In this document: piece by piece, positions 1 through 10,870 of the stretch
How the letters are laid out: each line of letters starts with the position of its first letter
Numbering within the stretch: position 1 is the stretch's first letter
Assembly (NCBI RefSeq): GCF_030272615.1
Contig: NC_081412.1
Location: 473,666,157-473,730,156 of the forward strand
Reading direction: 5' to 3'
DNA: 64,000 bases
Source of the DNA: Cryptomeria japonica
Lineage: Eukaryota > Streptophyta > Pinopsida > Cupressales > Cupressaceae
Program-made: the position numbers and the translations under genes
Notes under the pieces: model-generated
The model's database searches: none
What the model saw: the letters and a program-made list of their open reading frames with translations, nothing else
What the model was told of the DNA's origin: nothing

Positions 1-700
1 ATCTCATGGAATGTTCGAGGTCTCATAGACCTCGCCAAAAAGTATTTTGTTTGAGATGTTCGTTAACGTATTGTAGGCCTGAATGTTCTTTGGCTCTAGG
101 AAGTTAAAATTGTAGGTTTCATGCTTAATGTTGCATGTCATGTTATTTGGCTAGGTCGCCTTGTTTTTTTGTCCCAACATGAAGCTGGTCGAGGGGGGTT
201 TGTCACTCTCCTTTCACCTTGGTGGTGCTCTGCAGTTATTTCTCATGGGGTTGATCCCATGCAGCGCACTGTCTGGGTTTTTCTTTCTATTGATAATCAT
301 TCTATTGGGATCATTAATGTTTATGCTCCCAATGATTCTGTTGAAAGATCATACCTCTGGCAATGGATTGCGGATAATATTCCTCCTGTCACTTGGGTCA
401 TGTGTGGGGACTTCAATATGGTTGAGGTGGCTTTTGATAAGGACAATTTTTTGCTTTTCTACTAGACAGCTGGAGAGCGGGAAGCCTGGTATTATATGTG
501 CAATAATTTGGGTCTTTTCGACCCCAACACCAACCGTCGCCATCTTGGTGGGGTCTGGCACACTTGGTCTAATTTCAGAGCTGGCTCTAACAGAATTCTT
601 AAAATGCTTGAGTGTGCTATGATATTTGTGCAATCTTTTTTCTCTTTGTCTGAAGATCTTGATCTACCTGTCACTCCTCTTGTTGATGCGATGCTATCAT
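1..700 (+). pseudogene. LINE A endonuclease domain remnant
   Basis: The translation shows ISWNVRGL at 1-24, then INVYAPND near 310-335 and CGDFNMVE near 402-425. INVYAP and GDFN are hallmark motifs of the exonuclease-endonuclease-phosphatase fold of LINE endonucleases, the enzyme that nicks target DNA for target-primed reverse transcription. The aspartate of GDFN, which is catalytic in the family, is kept. Stops (for example TAG near 463 after LLFY) and frame changes break the domain, so no active enzyme is made. Confidence 0.85.
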
Positions 701-1379
701 ACTAGTTCCCCATAAAGTTTAGAATTGAATGGCGGACAACTAGGCAGTGTCCTTCCAAAATGCAATTTTACCTCAACACTTTGCACCATCAGTCCATGAT
801 GGCCTACATTCAAAGAGTGTGGAATCTTGAGCCAAGGCCCCATCATCACACTAGTTGGATTGAGTGGTGACATGATGCCATTTCCCATTCTGTGAAGTTT
901 CTACGCATTTATGGTAGGTAACTCACCATCTACCGCAAGCAGTCATATGATGTGACCACCAAAGCTCTATGTACCACCACATAAGCTTTGGATTTGAATC
1001 CCTTTGATTCTACCCTGCAACTTCGTTTAGCCCAGCTTTGACACCAGAAGCAAGTTGCTGATAGTCACTCTGCCAAAGGAGCTCAAATCAAATCTAGATT
1101 ACACTAGCTTCAGGTGGGTGATAGAGCTTCTACGGAGTTCTTCCTGGCTCTACATTCCTACCACACCTATGTTGGGATTAAGAAAATAAAAGAGTGACAG
1201 TCTCTTCTCACTGAGCTTCCTGACATTTTGCAAGCCTTTGTCTGTCATTATGAGAAGGTGTTCACAGTGCAGGGAGATTCTCTAGCCCAAACCCAAGCCT
1301 TACAAGGTTGCTTAGCTGTTGTTCCTATATGGCTCTCTAACTCACAACATGTGATCTCTTACTGACCATTGATGATCTA

Positions 1380-2300
1380 AAAAAAGCCTCTTTTTCTATG
1401 GCCGATGACAAAGTCCCGAGCTGTTGTGGATTCCCCTGTGAATTCTACAAAGCTCTGTGGCCTTGTGTTGGTCCTAACCTTCATAAGGTCTATCTGGAAG
1501 CTTTCAATTCCCTCTCTTTGGGAAAAATGATTAATCAGGGTAACATCAAGTTTATCCCTAAGGCTAGGGACCCATAGGACATTTGCAATTGGTGGCCTAT
1601 CACCTTGCTTAATGTCTCTTATAAAATCATTACCAAAGCTTTGGCCCTTAAGATTCAACATCTCCTTCCGCTTATTGTCTATCCAGAACAGACTCGATTT
1701 ATTAAATCCAAGTTTATTCTGGAAAATATTATTGTTGTTTGGGAAGGTATGGATTGGGCCAGACACTCTCAACAACGGGAAATCTTTCTTAAGATTGACT
1801 TTGCTAATGCATTTGATCACATTGAATGGCCTTTTATCTTGGCTATGCTCAAAGCCCTAGGCTTTGGTCCCTGGTTCATCCAGTCTGTGCAGATGCTCTT
1901 CGGGGATTCCTTGGCTTGCATTACCATTAATGGCCGATAATCTGAGGCTTTTGGCCTTTTCAGATCCATTCGATAGGGGTGACCTCTGGCTCTGACGTTA
2001 TATGTTCTTGCAATAGAAGGGTTTGGTTACTTACTTGCTAATGTTATTTCTGTTGGGCATGTCCGTGGTATCTCCCTGCCCAAGTCACCTTCCCAGCTTG
2101 TCAATGGTCACTTCACCGATGATTCCTTTCTCATTCTCATTGAGGATGAAGATAATGTGCAGTCCGCTCTTCAATGTCTTATACTTTTTGCTTGGCTTTT
2201 GGTTTGGCCATTCAATGGCACAAGACACAATGTTACAGATAGTCCTTTCTTCTAGCTCCGCCTTGCATCCTTCAGTATGATTGGAAATGGCATCAACATG
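1380..2300 (+). pseudogene. LINE A reverse transcriptase remnant
   Basis: The segment 1550-1940 reads KFIPKARDP, WPITLLNVSYKIITKALA and LKIDFANAFDHIEW, the finger and palm motifs of LINE reverse transcriptases (RVT_1). FTDDSFLI near 2110-2135 is the active-site motif, with both aspartates kept. Stops occur where the family usually has Gln (KARDP*D, NGR*SEAF), and the palm is split over at least two frames. The region 2300-2880 continues as the LINE C-terminal part (for example LERLLWAFLWSS near 2517). Confidence 0.88.
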
Positions 2301-2892
2301 GCAAAATTTTTTGCTTTCTGGGCATTCCTTTTGCCTTCCAAGCTTTGCCTTCGTATCTCTGGCAGGCAGTCTTAGACAGAATTGAGAAAAAACTTGCCTA
2401 CTAGATCACCAAGCCTCTCTCTTTGGCTGGTAAATTCCAAGTCTGTTCCAAAGTGTTGGCCGCCACCCATGTTTACTATTATTCATGTTAGGCTCCTTCA
2501 AAGGCCTCTTACATGAAGTTGGAAAGACTTTTGTGGGCCTTTCTTTGGTCCTCAGATTCTAACCATCATGGTTTTCACAGGGTTGCTTGGGAGTACTATT
2601 GTCTCCCTAATGAATCTAGAGGTCTTAGTCTTATTTCCACCAAGAAGCAAGGGCTGACCTTATGTGCCAAACGGGTTATTAGAGCCTTATTTGGAGACAA
2701 GGCCTAGAAAATTCTTCTCTGACATTGCATTTCTTCAGGCTTTCCTTCTAAAAGGCCAGCCTGGAAGGGGATAGGCTTGCAAACCTTGATCACCATGATA
2801 GACGCTATTCAGATACAGGGTTCTTTTAGGGTCAAAAGTATCTGGCGTGCTTGGGAATCTATCAAGCCTTGGCTGCAATGGGTCGGCGATGG

Positions 2893-3009
2893 ATTTGGCG
2901 TCATTATCCTTTGGTGCCTTCCAATTAAATCTACCTACAATGCAATTGAGGCTGATTCAAGGGAGCATTTCAATTGGAATATCATAGGAGTTAAATCCAG
3001 GGATATCGG
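2893..3009 (+). mobile_element. Short insertion in LINE A, shared with LINE B
   Basis: This 117-bp block is flanked by a 14-bp direct repeat, TGGGTCGGCGATGG at 2879-2892 and TGGGTCGACGATGG at 3010-3023 (one mismatch). Across the junction the LINE protein reads WVGDGF...WVDDGFWDAF, which suggests the block landed inside a WVGDGFWDAF-like motif and duplicated it. Bases 2893-3000 are almost identical to 7913-8010, where they sit near the 3' end of an otherwise divergent LINE. The block matches no element I know. It could be a tiny SINE-like insertion or a template-switch product. Confidence 0.6.
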
Positions 3010-3084
3010 TGGGTCGACGATGGCTTTTGGGATGCATTCTAATAAGAAGAAAACAATAGATTTCTAATTTTTTTTTTTTATTTA

Positions 3085-4155
3085 TTTTTTTATTTGAATG
3101 AATTATTCAAATTAGTAGAAATAAATAATAATAATTCAAATAGAAGCATGTGACTGGACTCATGAAATTTTGAGTGCTGAATTATAGGTGATTTTTCTTA
3201 GGTCACTTTTGAATCCTAAAATATTATGGAAGATTTGGGAAAGCAAGAGTGTATAGACTCCATTATGTTTTGATTCAAGGATTAGTAGTCCTCATCTATA
3301 AATCTTGACTAATAATGAATTATGTCCCGTAGAGAATTTGAGAGTGATCAATAAAATACAAGTTCACCAAAAAAAAAAAAAATTCTATAAAGTTGCAACT
3401 AAATTAACAAGATTAACTTTTGAAATTCACAGAAATGAAACTAAGGTATATAAATAAGATATAAGATCATTCCAATAATCCTCTCAAAGACATTAAATCT
3501 ATTGCTATTTCCTATAAGAAACACCTATCTATGTGAGACTCTATTTTTAATTTTTGTCAATAATTGTGAATTTGAGTGCATAAATTTAAATCAAGTAGTA
3601 AAACTAAATATGGTTTGAAAATATATTTCTATTCAATTAATATTAAAAATGTGTAACCTAGGTATTGTTATAAAATATAAACATCTCATTTAAAGAAATT
3701 GAGGCATTTTTATAACACTTTTTTGTGAAAGTAAAAAAAATACTATTATATCTAAAAATGTGTTTAGATCAATATGAGTACGTGTACTTGAATTAAATAT
3801 ATAATGTAAAATAAAATTATTTTCATGGAAAGTTTAGAATATAAAGTTTTCTTACTTTTGAACTTTAGCTATAATTAGTCACACTTAATAACATGAGAAA
3901 ATCGAAATAAATATCTCTTAAAAAATATAACACACAGGAATAGAAAATTTCTCTATATAGGTTGAAATAATACCATCTTTTAATAATAAATAAAATATAA
4001 GAATATAAATGAATAAAAGAAAGGTTAAATAGTTTATATTTTGATTAAAATAAGGAACATTATAGTATGGAGAAAATAATATATAGAAGAGGTTTTTAAT
4101 TTTGATCTTGTGAGATACCATGGGAACAACTTTAAAGAAATAATTTTTCAAGGAC
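3085..4155. repeat. Dispersed AT-rich repeat R1, copy 1 (fullest)
   Basis: An AT-rich non-coding sequence whose first ~820 bp align with 19185-20021 and whose last ~265 bp align with 31557-31820. Shared landmarks include GAATTATAGGTGAT, GAATTATGTCCC, AAACTAAATATGGTTTG and AATTAGTCACACTTAATA in the first part, and TCTCTATATAGGTTGAAATAATACC and AGAAGAGGTTTTTAAT in the second. Copy 1 is contiguous, so it shows what the split copy looked like before a LINE landed in it. No coding capacity or clear termini are visible. The family is unknown to me. Confidence 0.75.
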
Positions 4156-4583
4156 CTTCACCTACTTACAACAATTTAATTGCCATTGCCATTTACCATT
4201 TCCTTTGGTTTTAGATATGACTATAATTTCTTTCTTGTTGGTGTAGAGACCTTAAATGAAGATTCAAAAAGTAGCCTTGGCCTTAAACCAATAAATAAAC
4301 AAAAGAAAATATACAAAGACAGAGATAAAGTAACAACATATCAGCATCAAGTAACAATTCTTTGAGATTTGATAGGGTTTTAGTGGTTTTTCTTCATTTC
4401 TTTCTTTGTTGCACTATGTTGGTTGGGAATGGTAGGGGGGTCCTACAGGAGTACCCACTTCATGAGGTTTGTAGTAATGTGACCTTTGTGGATTCTTTTG
4501 TGCATAGTCAGAAACTTGACTCTTCGGTTGAGGTGAATGTCCTCCCTCTGTCCTTGTCCTAGTACCATCTTGAATCCTTTTAC

Positions 4584-5160
4584 ATGGATGAGGAACCTAC
4601 CAGATTTGTTAATAAATTGTTAGGGGGATGTCCCCCTAAAATGGGTAAAAACAAAGAGCAATTGGTTCCTATGTTGGTTTGTATTGTGAAAGAACAACAA
4701 GTTGAGTTTCATGATGTGCTACTCACTAAGGCTATTGTTGGGCTTAGCCTCTCTCTTGTTGGTAAGTTTCTATATTTTTTACTTTCTATTGATCAGGTCA
4801 GGAAATGGGGTATTGCTAGGTGAAAACTTAAAGGTAGTGTATCGATTAATGCAATGGAAAATGGTCTTTTCCTATTCAGTTTTGTTAACGAAGAAGATAT
4901 AGTTACTATTATCACGAAAGGCCAGTGGACTTATGGGAGTAATTTCTAAAACTTCTTATCATTATGCAAATTGAAACCTAGTCTAGACCCTTGGAAATAT
5001 TTGGAAATGGCGGCGTGTACTTGGATTCATCTTCTAGGGTTGCCCCTTGAGTATTAGAATTTGGCTGTGTTTTAAGGGATAGTTGAGTCCTTTGGTAAAT
5101 TTGTTGTTGTGGATAGGATCACGCAATCCAAATCTAGACTCTGGTTTGTAGACTGAGTTG
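4584..5160 (+). pseudogene. LINE B ORF1 remnant (DUF4283-type RNA-binding domain)
   Basis: The translation has SLVGKFLYFL near 4750, FLFSFVNEEDIVTII near 4870-4915, then GQWTYGSNF, LKPSLDPWKYLEM and WIHLLGLPLEY up to about 5055 and VVVDRITQ near 5105. This order (GKF, FxFxxEED, GxW, W-hydrophobic-LPLEYW) is that of the DUF4283 domain of plant LINE ORF1 proteins, thought to bind the element RNA. TAA or TAG stops replace expected Gln or Trp codons. The usual zinc knuckle after the domain is absent because the sequence runs straight into the endonuclease. Confidence 0.78.
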
Positions 5161-5480
5161 AAGTGGATCCTCATAAATATCTATGCTCCTAATATGAGAT
5201 CCCATCATGCTGCCCTGTGGTCTTCTCTGGCATCCTTTATTACCGGCTCTTCAGACGACTTGTAGATGTTGGCTGAAGATTTCAACTCCCCTGCATCCTT
5301 CTGAGAGGTCCGAGGGCCCTGTTGATTATCCTGATAGTGTGAATGATCATGCAAACTTTATTTCCTTGGTAAGTCTCATGCATGGATATTAACTTAAAGG
5401 GATCCAAATTCACTTGGTCGAATAGGAGACTGGGCCAAAACCTTATCCAAGTTAGATTTTATAGAATCCTAGTTTCAAGT
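5160..5480 (+). pseudogene. LINE B truncated endonuclease fragment
   Basis: LINIYAPN near 5170-5195, ALWSSLASFI near 5214 and an EDFNSP motif near 5275-5295 (the GDFN position of LINE endonucleases, with Glu-Asp in place of Gly-Asp) identify the second half of the endonuclease. Further on, KFTWSNRR near 5410 matches the family's usual FTWSN region. The N-terminal half (normally starting ISWNxRG) is missing, which is the deletion junction described for LINE B. Stops are frequent. Confidence 0.72.
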
Positions 5481-6099
5481 AATTAGAGAGATGTTGACTC
5501 CCTATACCTTAGTGCCCCACCTAAGTCTAGATCAAATCATAATGCTATTATTCTTTAGTGGGAGGATGGTTTTAGAAAAGGGCCCTATCCATTTAGATAC
5601 GAGATCATGTGGATCTAAAATTTAGAGCTTTGGTTTAACAATGATGGAACATTGAGATAAATGGAACTCCCATGATTCATGTGGTTCAGAAGTTGAAGTT
5701 ATTGAGAAACAAAGTGAAAGGCTTGAATAGATTCTCCTTTGGTAACAACTTTGATAAAAAACAAGTCTATTTCAGCTAAGTTGAGGGCCATACACAATAA
5801 TATTGAATGTAATATTGCATCTCAAGATGAATGCTCAGAGGAGATTTTATTGAGGGAATACTGGTTCAAACTAAACAAAAAAGAAGAGGTCTTCTAGAAA
5901 TAGAAATCCAAGATTCAATGACTTATGAAAGGTGACAAGAATACCAAGTTCTATCACCAATCGACTATGAAACATACAAGCAGGACTAAGTTAATATAGC
6001 TTCAAAAAGAGGGCAAATCCATTATAGAGAATGAGATGGAGATTGTTGAGCTTGTTGTTGCTTTCTTTGAAAATCAAAACAACACTAGTCAGGGTGGTT

Positions 6100-7130
6100 T
6101 TACGGACCTTGATGGCATTCTAGAGGTTATTATTAAGGTTATCACGGAGGAGGATCTGCACTTTCTTAATTCCAAAGTGTATTTTAAGGAGGTGAAGGAG
6201 GCTTATTTCCTTTGGAGGAATTCAATGATTTTGTTGGTATGGATGTCTTAAATGCTGCTAAGGACTTCTTTAGGTTTGGTAAACTCCTTAAACAAGACAC
6301 ATTTAACTTCATTTCTTTGATCCTTATAAATGATAATGATACTTCTATTAAGTATTTTAGACCTATTGGCCTATGTAATACCTTGTATAAAATATTTTCT
6401 AAAGTCATTGTTAATAGGTTCAAGAAAGTTGTGGATAAAATGATCTTTGCTAATCAGAAGGGATTTGTGAAAGGGAAACATATTATGAATGTTTTTATTA
6501 TGACCCATGAATTGGTCCATTCCATGGAACATAGAAAAAAACTTAGCATGGATTTTAAATTGGACATTTCAAAAGCCTATGATAGGGTGTCCTAGAAATT
6601 CCTATTTGAAGTGCTTAAGAAGTTTGGTTTCAAAGATAAATTCCTAATTATGATTGAAGAATGTGTTACTACTCTTATGTTCTCTATGATAAATGGCTAG
6701 CTTAAAGGATACTTCTCTTGTTGTCATGGGCATTGTCAAGGGGACCCTGTCTCTCCCTACCTATTCATTATTGTGGCTAAAGTCTTGGGGAGAAATATCC
6801 AGAGGTTCAAAGAGATAAGTAGATTAAAGGGTTTCAAAATTGCTTCTCTTCAGAATCCTATCGCTCATCAACAGTTTGTGGATGACACTATAATATTTGG
6901 AGAAGAATATATCTCAATAGCTAAAAGCGAGAAAGAGATCCCTTATAATTCTGCCAATATTTTTAGCCAGCACATTAACTATGAGAAGAGAAAAACTTAT
7001 TTTCTAAATGTGCATTATGATCTGCAATCTAAAATCACAAGAATTTTAGCCTGCAATGCTCCTTCCTTTCCGGATTCCTATCTAGGCCTGCCTCTTATTT
7101 TAAAAAACCCCATAAATCTTCTTTAGAATG
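6100..7130 (+). pseudogene. LINE B reverse transcriptase remnant
   Basis: Frames around 6212-7126 read YFRPIGLCNTLYKIFSK, ANQKGFVKGKHI, FKLDISKAYDRVS and GDPVSPYLFI, then HQQFVDDTIIFGEE near 6867-6905. These are the ordered RVT_1 motifs, and the FVDD active site is intact. Stops interrupt the chain, for example S*KF near 6592 (Trp in the family) and NG*LK near 6700 (Gln in the family). The part after 7130 continues as the thumb and C-terminal region with further stops. Confidence 0.88.
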
Positions 7131-7912
7131 TAATTATTGAGAGGTTTCAAGAAAAGCATTTAGGATGGGAAGGGAAACTCCTAATTTGGGCTGAAAAAGT
7201 CCAATTGGTGAAGTCTTGCCTATAGAACATCTCAGTTTACTACCTATCTCTTTTTGAGATGCCTGGATGTCTAATTGAAAAAATTTAAAAAAATCTAAAA
7301 ATATTTCGTTTGGATACGTATGGAAGAAAAAACACACATGTCCTTGGTTGCCTAGGATAAAGTTTGTATCTCCAAAAAAGAGGGGGGACTTGGGATTAGA
7401 TAACTTAAACCTTTCAATAGGGCCATAGTTTCTAATTTTGGATGGTAGTAGTTGAAAATATGAAATACTGGGCTAAAATATTCAAAGTCAAATATCTAAA
7501 TAATGCCAATAGTATAATTCTTCTTCTTGATAATGAGTTTCCATTTGGACCTTGCATATGAAACAATATATCCAAAATTGTGACTATTCTATGGAAGGGA
7601 GGGGAAAAAATGGTTTGGAATAGAAGATGCACTAGGTTCTAGGAAGATATATGGTTAAAAGATAAATATTTTGCTGATCTAAATCAATTCAATTTGGTAA
7701 AAAATGTCCTTATCCAATCTTGTGGTATCCTTTTTCAAGGATCTATCACGGCAGGGAGACCAAATCAAATGGAAAAACTTTATGGATCAAGTTAGGAATA
7801 GTAAAAGCATCTCTGATACCAACAGGAGACAAATTATGTAGGAGGCTCAACATTTATGTTCTACCTGGGGTGATTTCTCCTTTTTTTCCCCTCACAGAGA
7901 GGATAAATGGAT

Positions 7913-8010
7913 TTGGTGTCATTATCCTTTGGTGCCTTCCAATTAAATCTACCTACAATGCAATTGAGTCAAGGGAGCATTTCAATTGGAATATCATTGG
8001 AGTTAAATCC
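7913..8010 (+). repeat. Second copy of the short LINE-associated block
   Basis: Nearly identical to 2893-3000: a few substitutions and one 6-bp indel over about 100 bp. The LINEs around the two copies are far more diverged from each other. On the right it is followed by a short duplication, AAATCCATG(T/G)GATACCTAACCC with ATTGACCC runs, at 8004-8090. No clear target duplication is visible around this copy. Confidence 0.6.
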
Positions 8011-8099
8011 ATGTGATACCTAACCCGATTGACCCCATTGACTCCATTGACCCTATGCTAAATCCATGGGATACCTAACCCCATTGACCCTACATCTAA

Positions 8100-8565
8100 T
8101 ATTGGGTACTTTTTTAATTTACTTTCCACAATAGGAAATAAATACAATATAATATTTAGTAATATTACAATACAACTCATCAAGTGGCCTCAAGAATATT
8201 CTAAAGGAATCACTTTATGTTATATGTCCATTCTCAACTGACATAATAAATAAATAAATATTACAATTACAAACATTATTATGCAACGTGTACAACACCT
8301 ATTTTCACAACAATTTGGACTTTATTATGCTAGATCATTACAATCAACATTAGGAATAGTATCAATACAACGCAAACAGTGTAAACATTAGACACCAAGA
8401 AGGCGGATATCCAAAAAACCCACTCTAAACAATATTCATTTGTTCTTAACATCAATCTCTTCATACTAGTAATACAAATTATGACAAAAACTTATTCAAA
8501 TTTATAACAATCATTGCTTTTCATTATGCTAAACTGATGGTAAAAATAGTTAATAATATTACTAA
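8100..8565. other. Unassigned AT-rich stretch
   Basis: No gene, motif or repeat is recognised here. Short CA/AT-rich words similar to the following tandem repeat suggest it belongs to the 3' side of the minus-strand gypsy remnant at 9555-10870, but this is not supported by a clear LTR terminus. Confidence 0.3.
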
Positions 8566-8694
8566 TCAATCATCTCTATACCACTACATATCAGACATGG
8601 AAAATATCAGCATCACTATCAAATAAGAATAAGTGTCTTCATCAATTATCTTCATATAACTATCAGAGGAGCATTCTAATATTAGTATTATGAA

Positions 8695-8945
8695 AAATGC
8701 CACTATAGTATGCTAGATATCCACACCAATAGGATGGACATCAAACATAAAATATTTGCTCAACTTACACTTGAGATCCTTCATAATCTGCAACAATCTT
8801 CTACAATATCAGCATTGTCAAACATGTCACTATAGTACACTCAATATCAACACCAATAGGATGGACATCGAATATAAAACATTGGCTCTTACACTTGATA
8901 TCCTTCACAATCAACAACAATCCTCTACAAAAGAACATCAACTAC
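8695..8945. repeat. 127-bp tandem duplication
   Basis: CACTATAG at 8701 and 8828, and CACCAATAGGATGGACATC at 8724 and 8851, show a period of 127 bp over about two copies. A weaker related unit may precede it from about 8590. The copies differ at several sites, so the duplication is not recent. No coding frame runs through it. It may be part of a degenerate LTR. Confidence 0.7.
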
Positions 8946-9554
8946 AAAGAAGTAGATGAGAATAATCATAATAAAGGCCTATCATAATTACCCATATATT
9001 TGTCAATCCATCATACCATGTTCATGTGATCAAGGACATCATGCAACCTCATCACTACTACATAAAGTAGTTTTCCATAGTTTCTCTCTTCATTTTATTA
9101 CCATATCACCAATGAAACCATAACTTCTATCATAAGTTAGGTACAATATATAGGACAACATATATTGTTAGACATCAAGTTGACATCAATGACAATACAT
9201 ATTTCCAACAATCCATCCATCTTCTTAGATCTAAGCACAGTTTGGAATTGAGTGCCAAAGAAAATCCCAAATATTCATCCTTCATAGCATGTAGAAAATT
9301 TTCCACTGAGTAATATTACCTTAAAGCTATGAGATTTCCATAATCCTCGTGACCTCCCCTACCCAACATCTCTTTTTATTCTATCTCAAATCTGCAACTC
9401 AATATCTTTCCTATCTTTGGAATTCTTTTCATCCTGATTATGAATCAAAAAATGTGATTCAAAATATTGATGGGAAAAAATATAGACAATCAAATCTAGA
9501 AAATTTCATAAGAACATTACCTTGCTACTATTGCTGGTAGTGTTGTACTCTTCT

Positions 9555-9965
9555 TGTCCTTGTAAAGGTAACAATGCATTTTTTGATAGCATCCTTCTGA
9601 AAAGTATAAGTGTCATTTCTTCCATCATTTATGTTTTTCCCATAAAATTACCAAGGTCTACCCAAGTACACATGATACACATCCATGGAGATGATATCAT
9701 ACATGATGCTATCCATATACCTTCCTATTTAAAATTCTACTAAGACTTTTTCATCTACTAACAAATGATGTCCTTTTTGTAGTCAAGAAACCTTATAAGC
9801 GGTAGGATGTTTAGTTCTGTTCAAGCCTAGTTTATTCACCATGTTCATAGCCACGCTATTATCAATAATTCCATTGTATAATAAGTTTACAACAATTACC
9901 TTTAGCATTGTGCATTGTCTAGAATAATGATCTTCTTTGTATTGGTTCCTAACTCTCATTTGGTG
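9555..9965 (-). pseudogene. Gypsy B retropepsin (protease) remnant
   Basis: The minus strand reads IIDNSVAMNMVNKLGL near 9890-9840, YKVSWLQKGHH near 9795-9765, then DIISMDVYHVYLGRPW near 9700-9655 and DTYTFQKD. This matches the layout of the protease of gypsy A at 28215-28658 (IISLEVVKKLNL, RVSWLNKGQH, DACHLLLGRPW), so both belong to related Ty3/gypsy lineages. The catalytic DSG motif reads NGI here and the frame has stops, so it is inactive. The RT and integrase that should follow, below 9555, are missing. Confidence 0.75.
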
Positions 9966-10129
9966 GATTCAAAAACACTCTTTTGAACAAAAGAGAGTCT
10001 AGTATCTGAGGTTCCTCATTATGATTAGATGGTGATCCAACACTCTCTTTATCTACTAGCACAATCTAATATTTTTATTTAGGCCTTGTACATCCTTCTT
10101 TTAGAAACTCAAGAAACTCCAAACTTTTA

Positions 10130-10870
10130 TTAGTAGCATACTCATTGCACTTAAAATATTTATTAGTGAAACCCCTTCCTCTTCCTTGACAATTGCCTCT
10201 TCCAAATGATCTTCCTCCTCTATTTAGATAGCCTCATCTTTCTCGATTGACTAGTCTATTGGCACTACTAGTCCATTGATATTATTGATGTTGCTATCCT
10301 ATATCTCTATAGCCTCTTCCTCTACATTTTAAATGTTTATTTTGCTTCCTCGTGAGCTTCTCTTTTTCTTTAATACCAAATTGACATGCTTCCTCAAGTG
10401 ATCAAGGGGACCCTAAACTTACTTCATCTTGAAAACTATCTCTCAATCCATTAAGGTATCTTGCTACCTTCTCCATATCTTCTTCACTATGACATAATCT
10501 AATCACTAGATTGTAAAAATCTTCCATGTATTCTTTAAACGACATCTCCTTGTCCTTCAGGTTTTTAGTCTTCTCAATAGATTTGTATGGTAATATGCTA
10601 GAAGGAACTTATTGTATAGTTTATCAATTATCCTATCCCAAAAAGTGATCTTTTCTTTATTATTTTCCTTTATAACTAAAAATAATCCCACTATATAGCA
10701 GTGTGGCCTTGCAGCCTTGTACATGCAAACTTAACTATTCTCTTTTGCAACTCCTTTGCATTCAGAGTACTTCTATATATCATTTATGAAATTAAATAAT
10801 TTCTCTCCATTGAGGCTTCTTGAATAGGCATGAACCTCAATTATTAGTTTAGCTCCAACATGGTTACTCC
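10130..10870 (-). pseudogene. Gypsy B gag remnant
   Basis: Read on the minus strand, the region gives WDRIIDKLYNK, KEYMEDFYNLVIRL, EEDMEKVARYLNGLR and a basic/glycine-rich tail near 10300-10180. YLNGLR is also in the gag of gypsy A (29031-29231), supporting capsid-domain homology. It lies just upstream (element sense) of the retropepsin remnant, as expected for gag-pol. The zinc-knuckle region near 10150 is degraded to FKCNEYATNKS. No 5' LTR or primer binding site was found above 10870. Confidence 0.7.

Larger units (their letters stand above)
1..3065 (+). mobile_element. LINE A: degenerate non-LTR retrotransposon (endonuclease-RT), 5' end outside window
   Basis: The window opens inside an L1-type plant LINE ORF2. 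Bases 1-30 read ISWNVRGL, the usual start of the apurinic endonuclease domain. The endonuclease is followed by a linker, a reverse transcriptase (about 1390-2290) and a C-terminal region ending near 3065 in a T/A-rich stretch. All domains lie on the plus strand in the expected order, but the reading frame carries many stops and several frame changes, so it is a dead copy. A short insertion interrupts it at 2893-3009. The AT-rich repeat R1 begins directly after it. Confidence 0.9.
4370..8020 (+). mobile_element. LINE B: degenerate LINE with ORF1-endonuclease deletion fusion
   Basis: A second LINE, of a lineage different from LINE A. In order it has an ORF1 fragment with a DUF4283-like domain (4700-5160), a truncated endonuclease (5160-5400), a linker (5400-6200), a reverse transcriptase (6210-7130) and a C-terminal region reaching the shared block at 7913-8010. 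ORF1 C-terminal sequence and the N-terminal half of the endonuclease are missing at about 5160, so an internal deletion joined the two ORFs. Many in-frame stops make it non-functional. The bases between R1 and the start (4156-4370) hold nothing I recognise. Confidence 0.88.

Noticed and set aside
8695-8945. CRISPR array
   Set aside because: Units are adjacent tandem copies of 127 bp without spacers, and the sequence is eukaryotic. The same applies to the 48-bp repeat at 15263 and the array at 40355.
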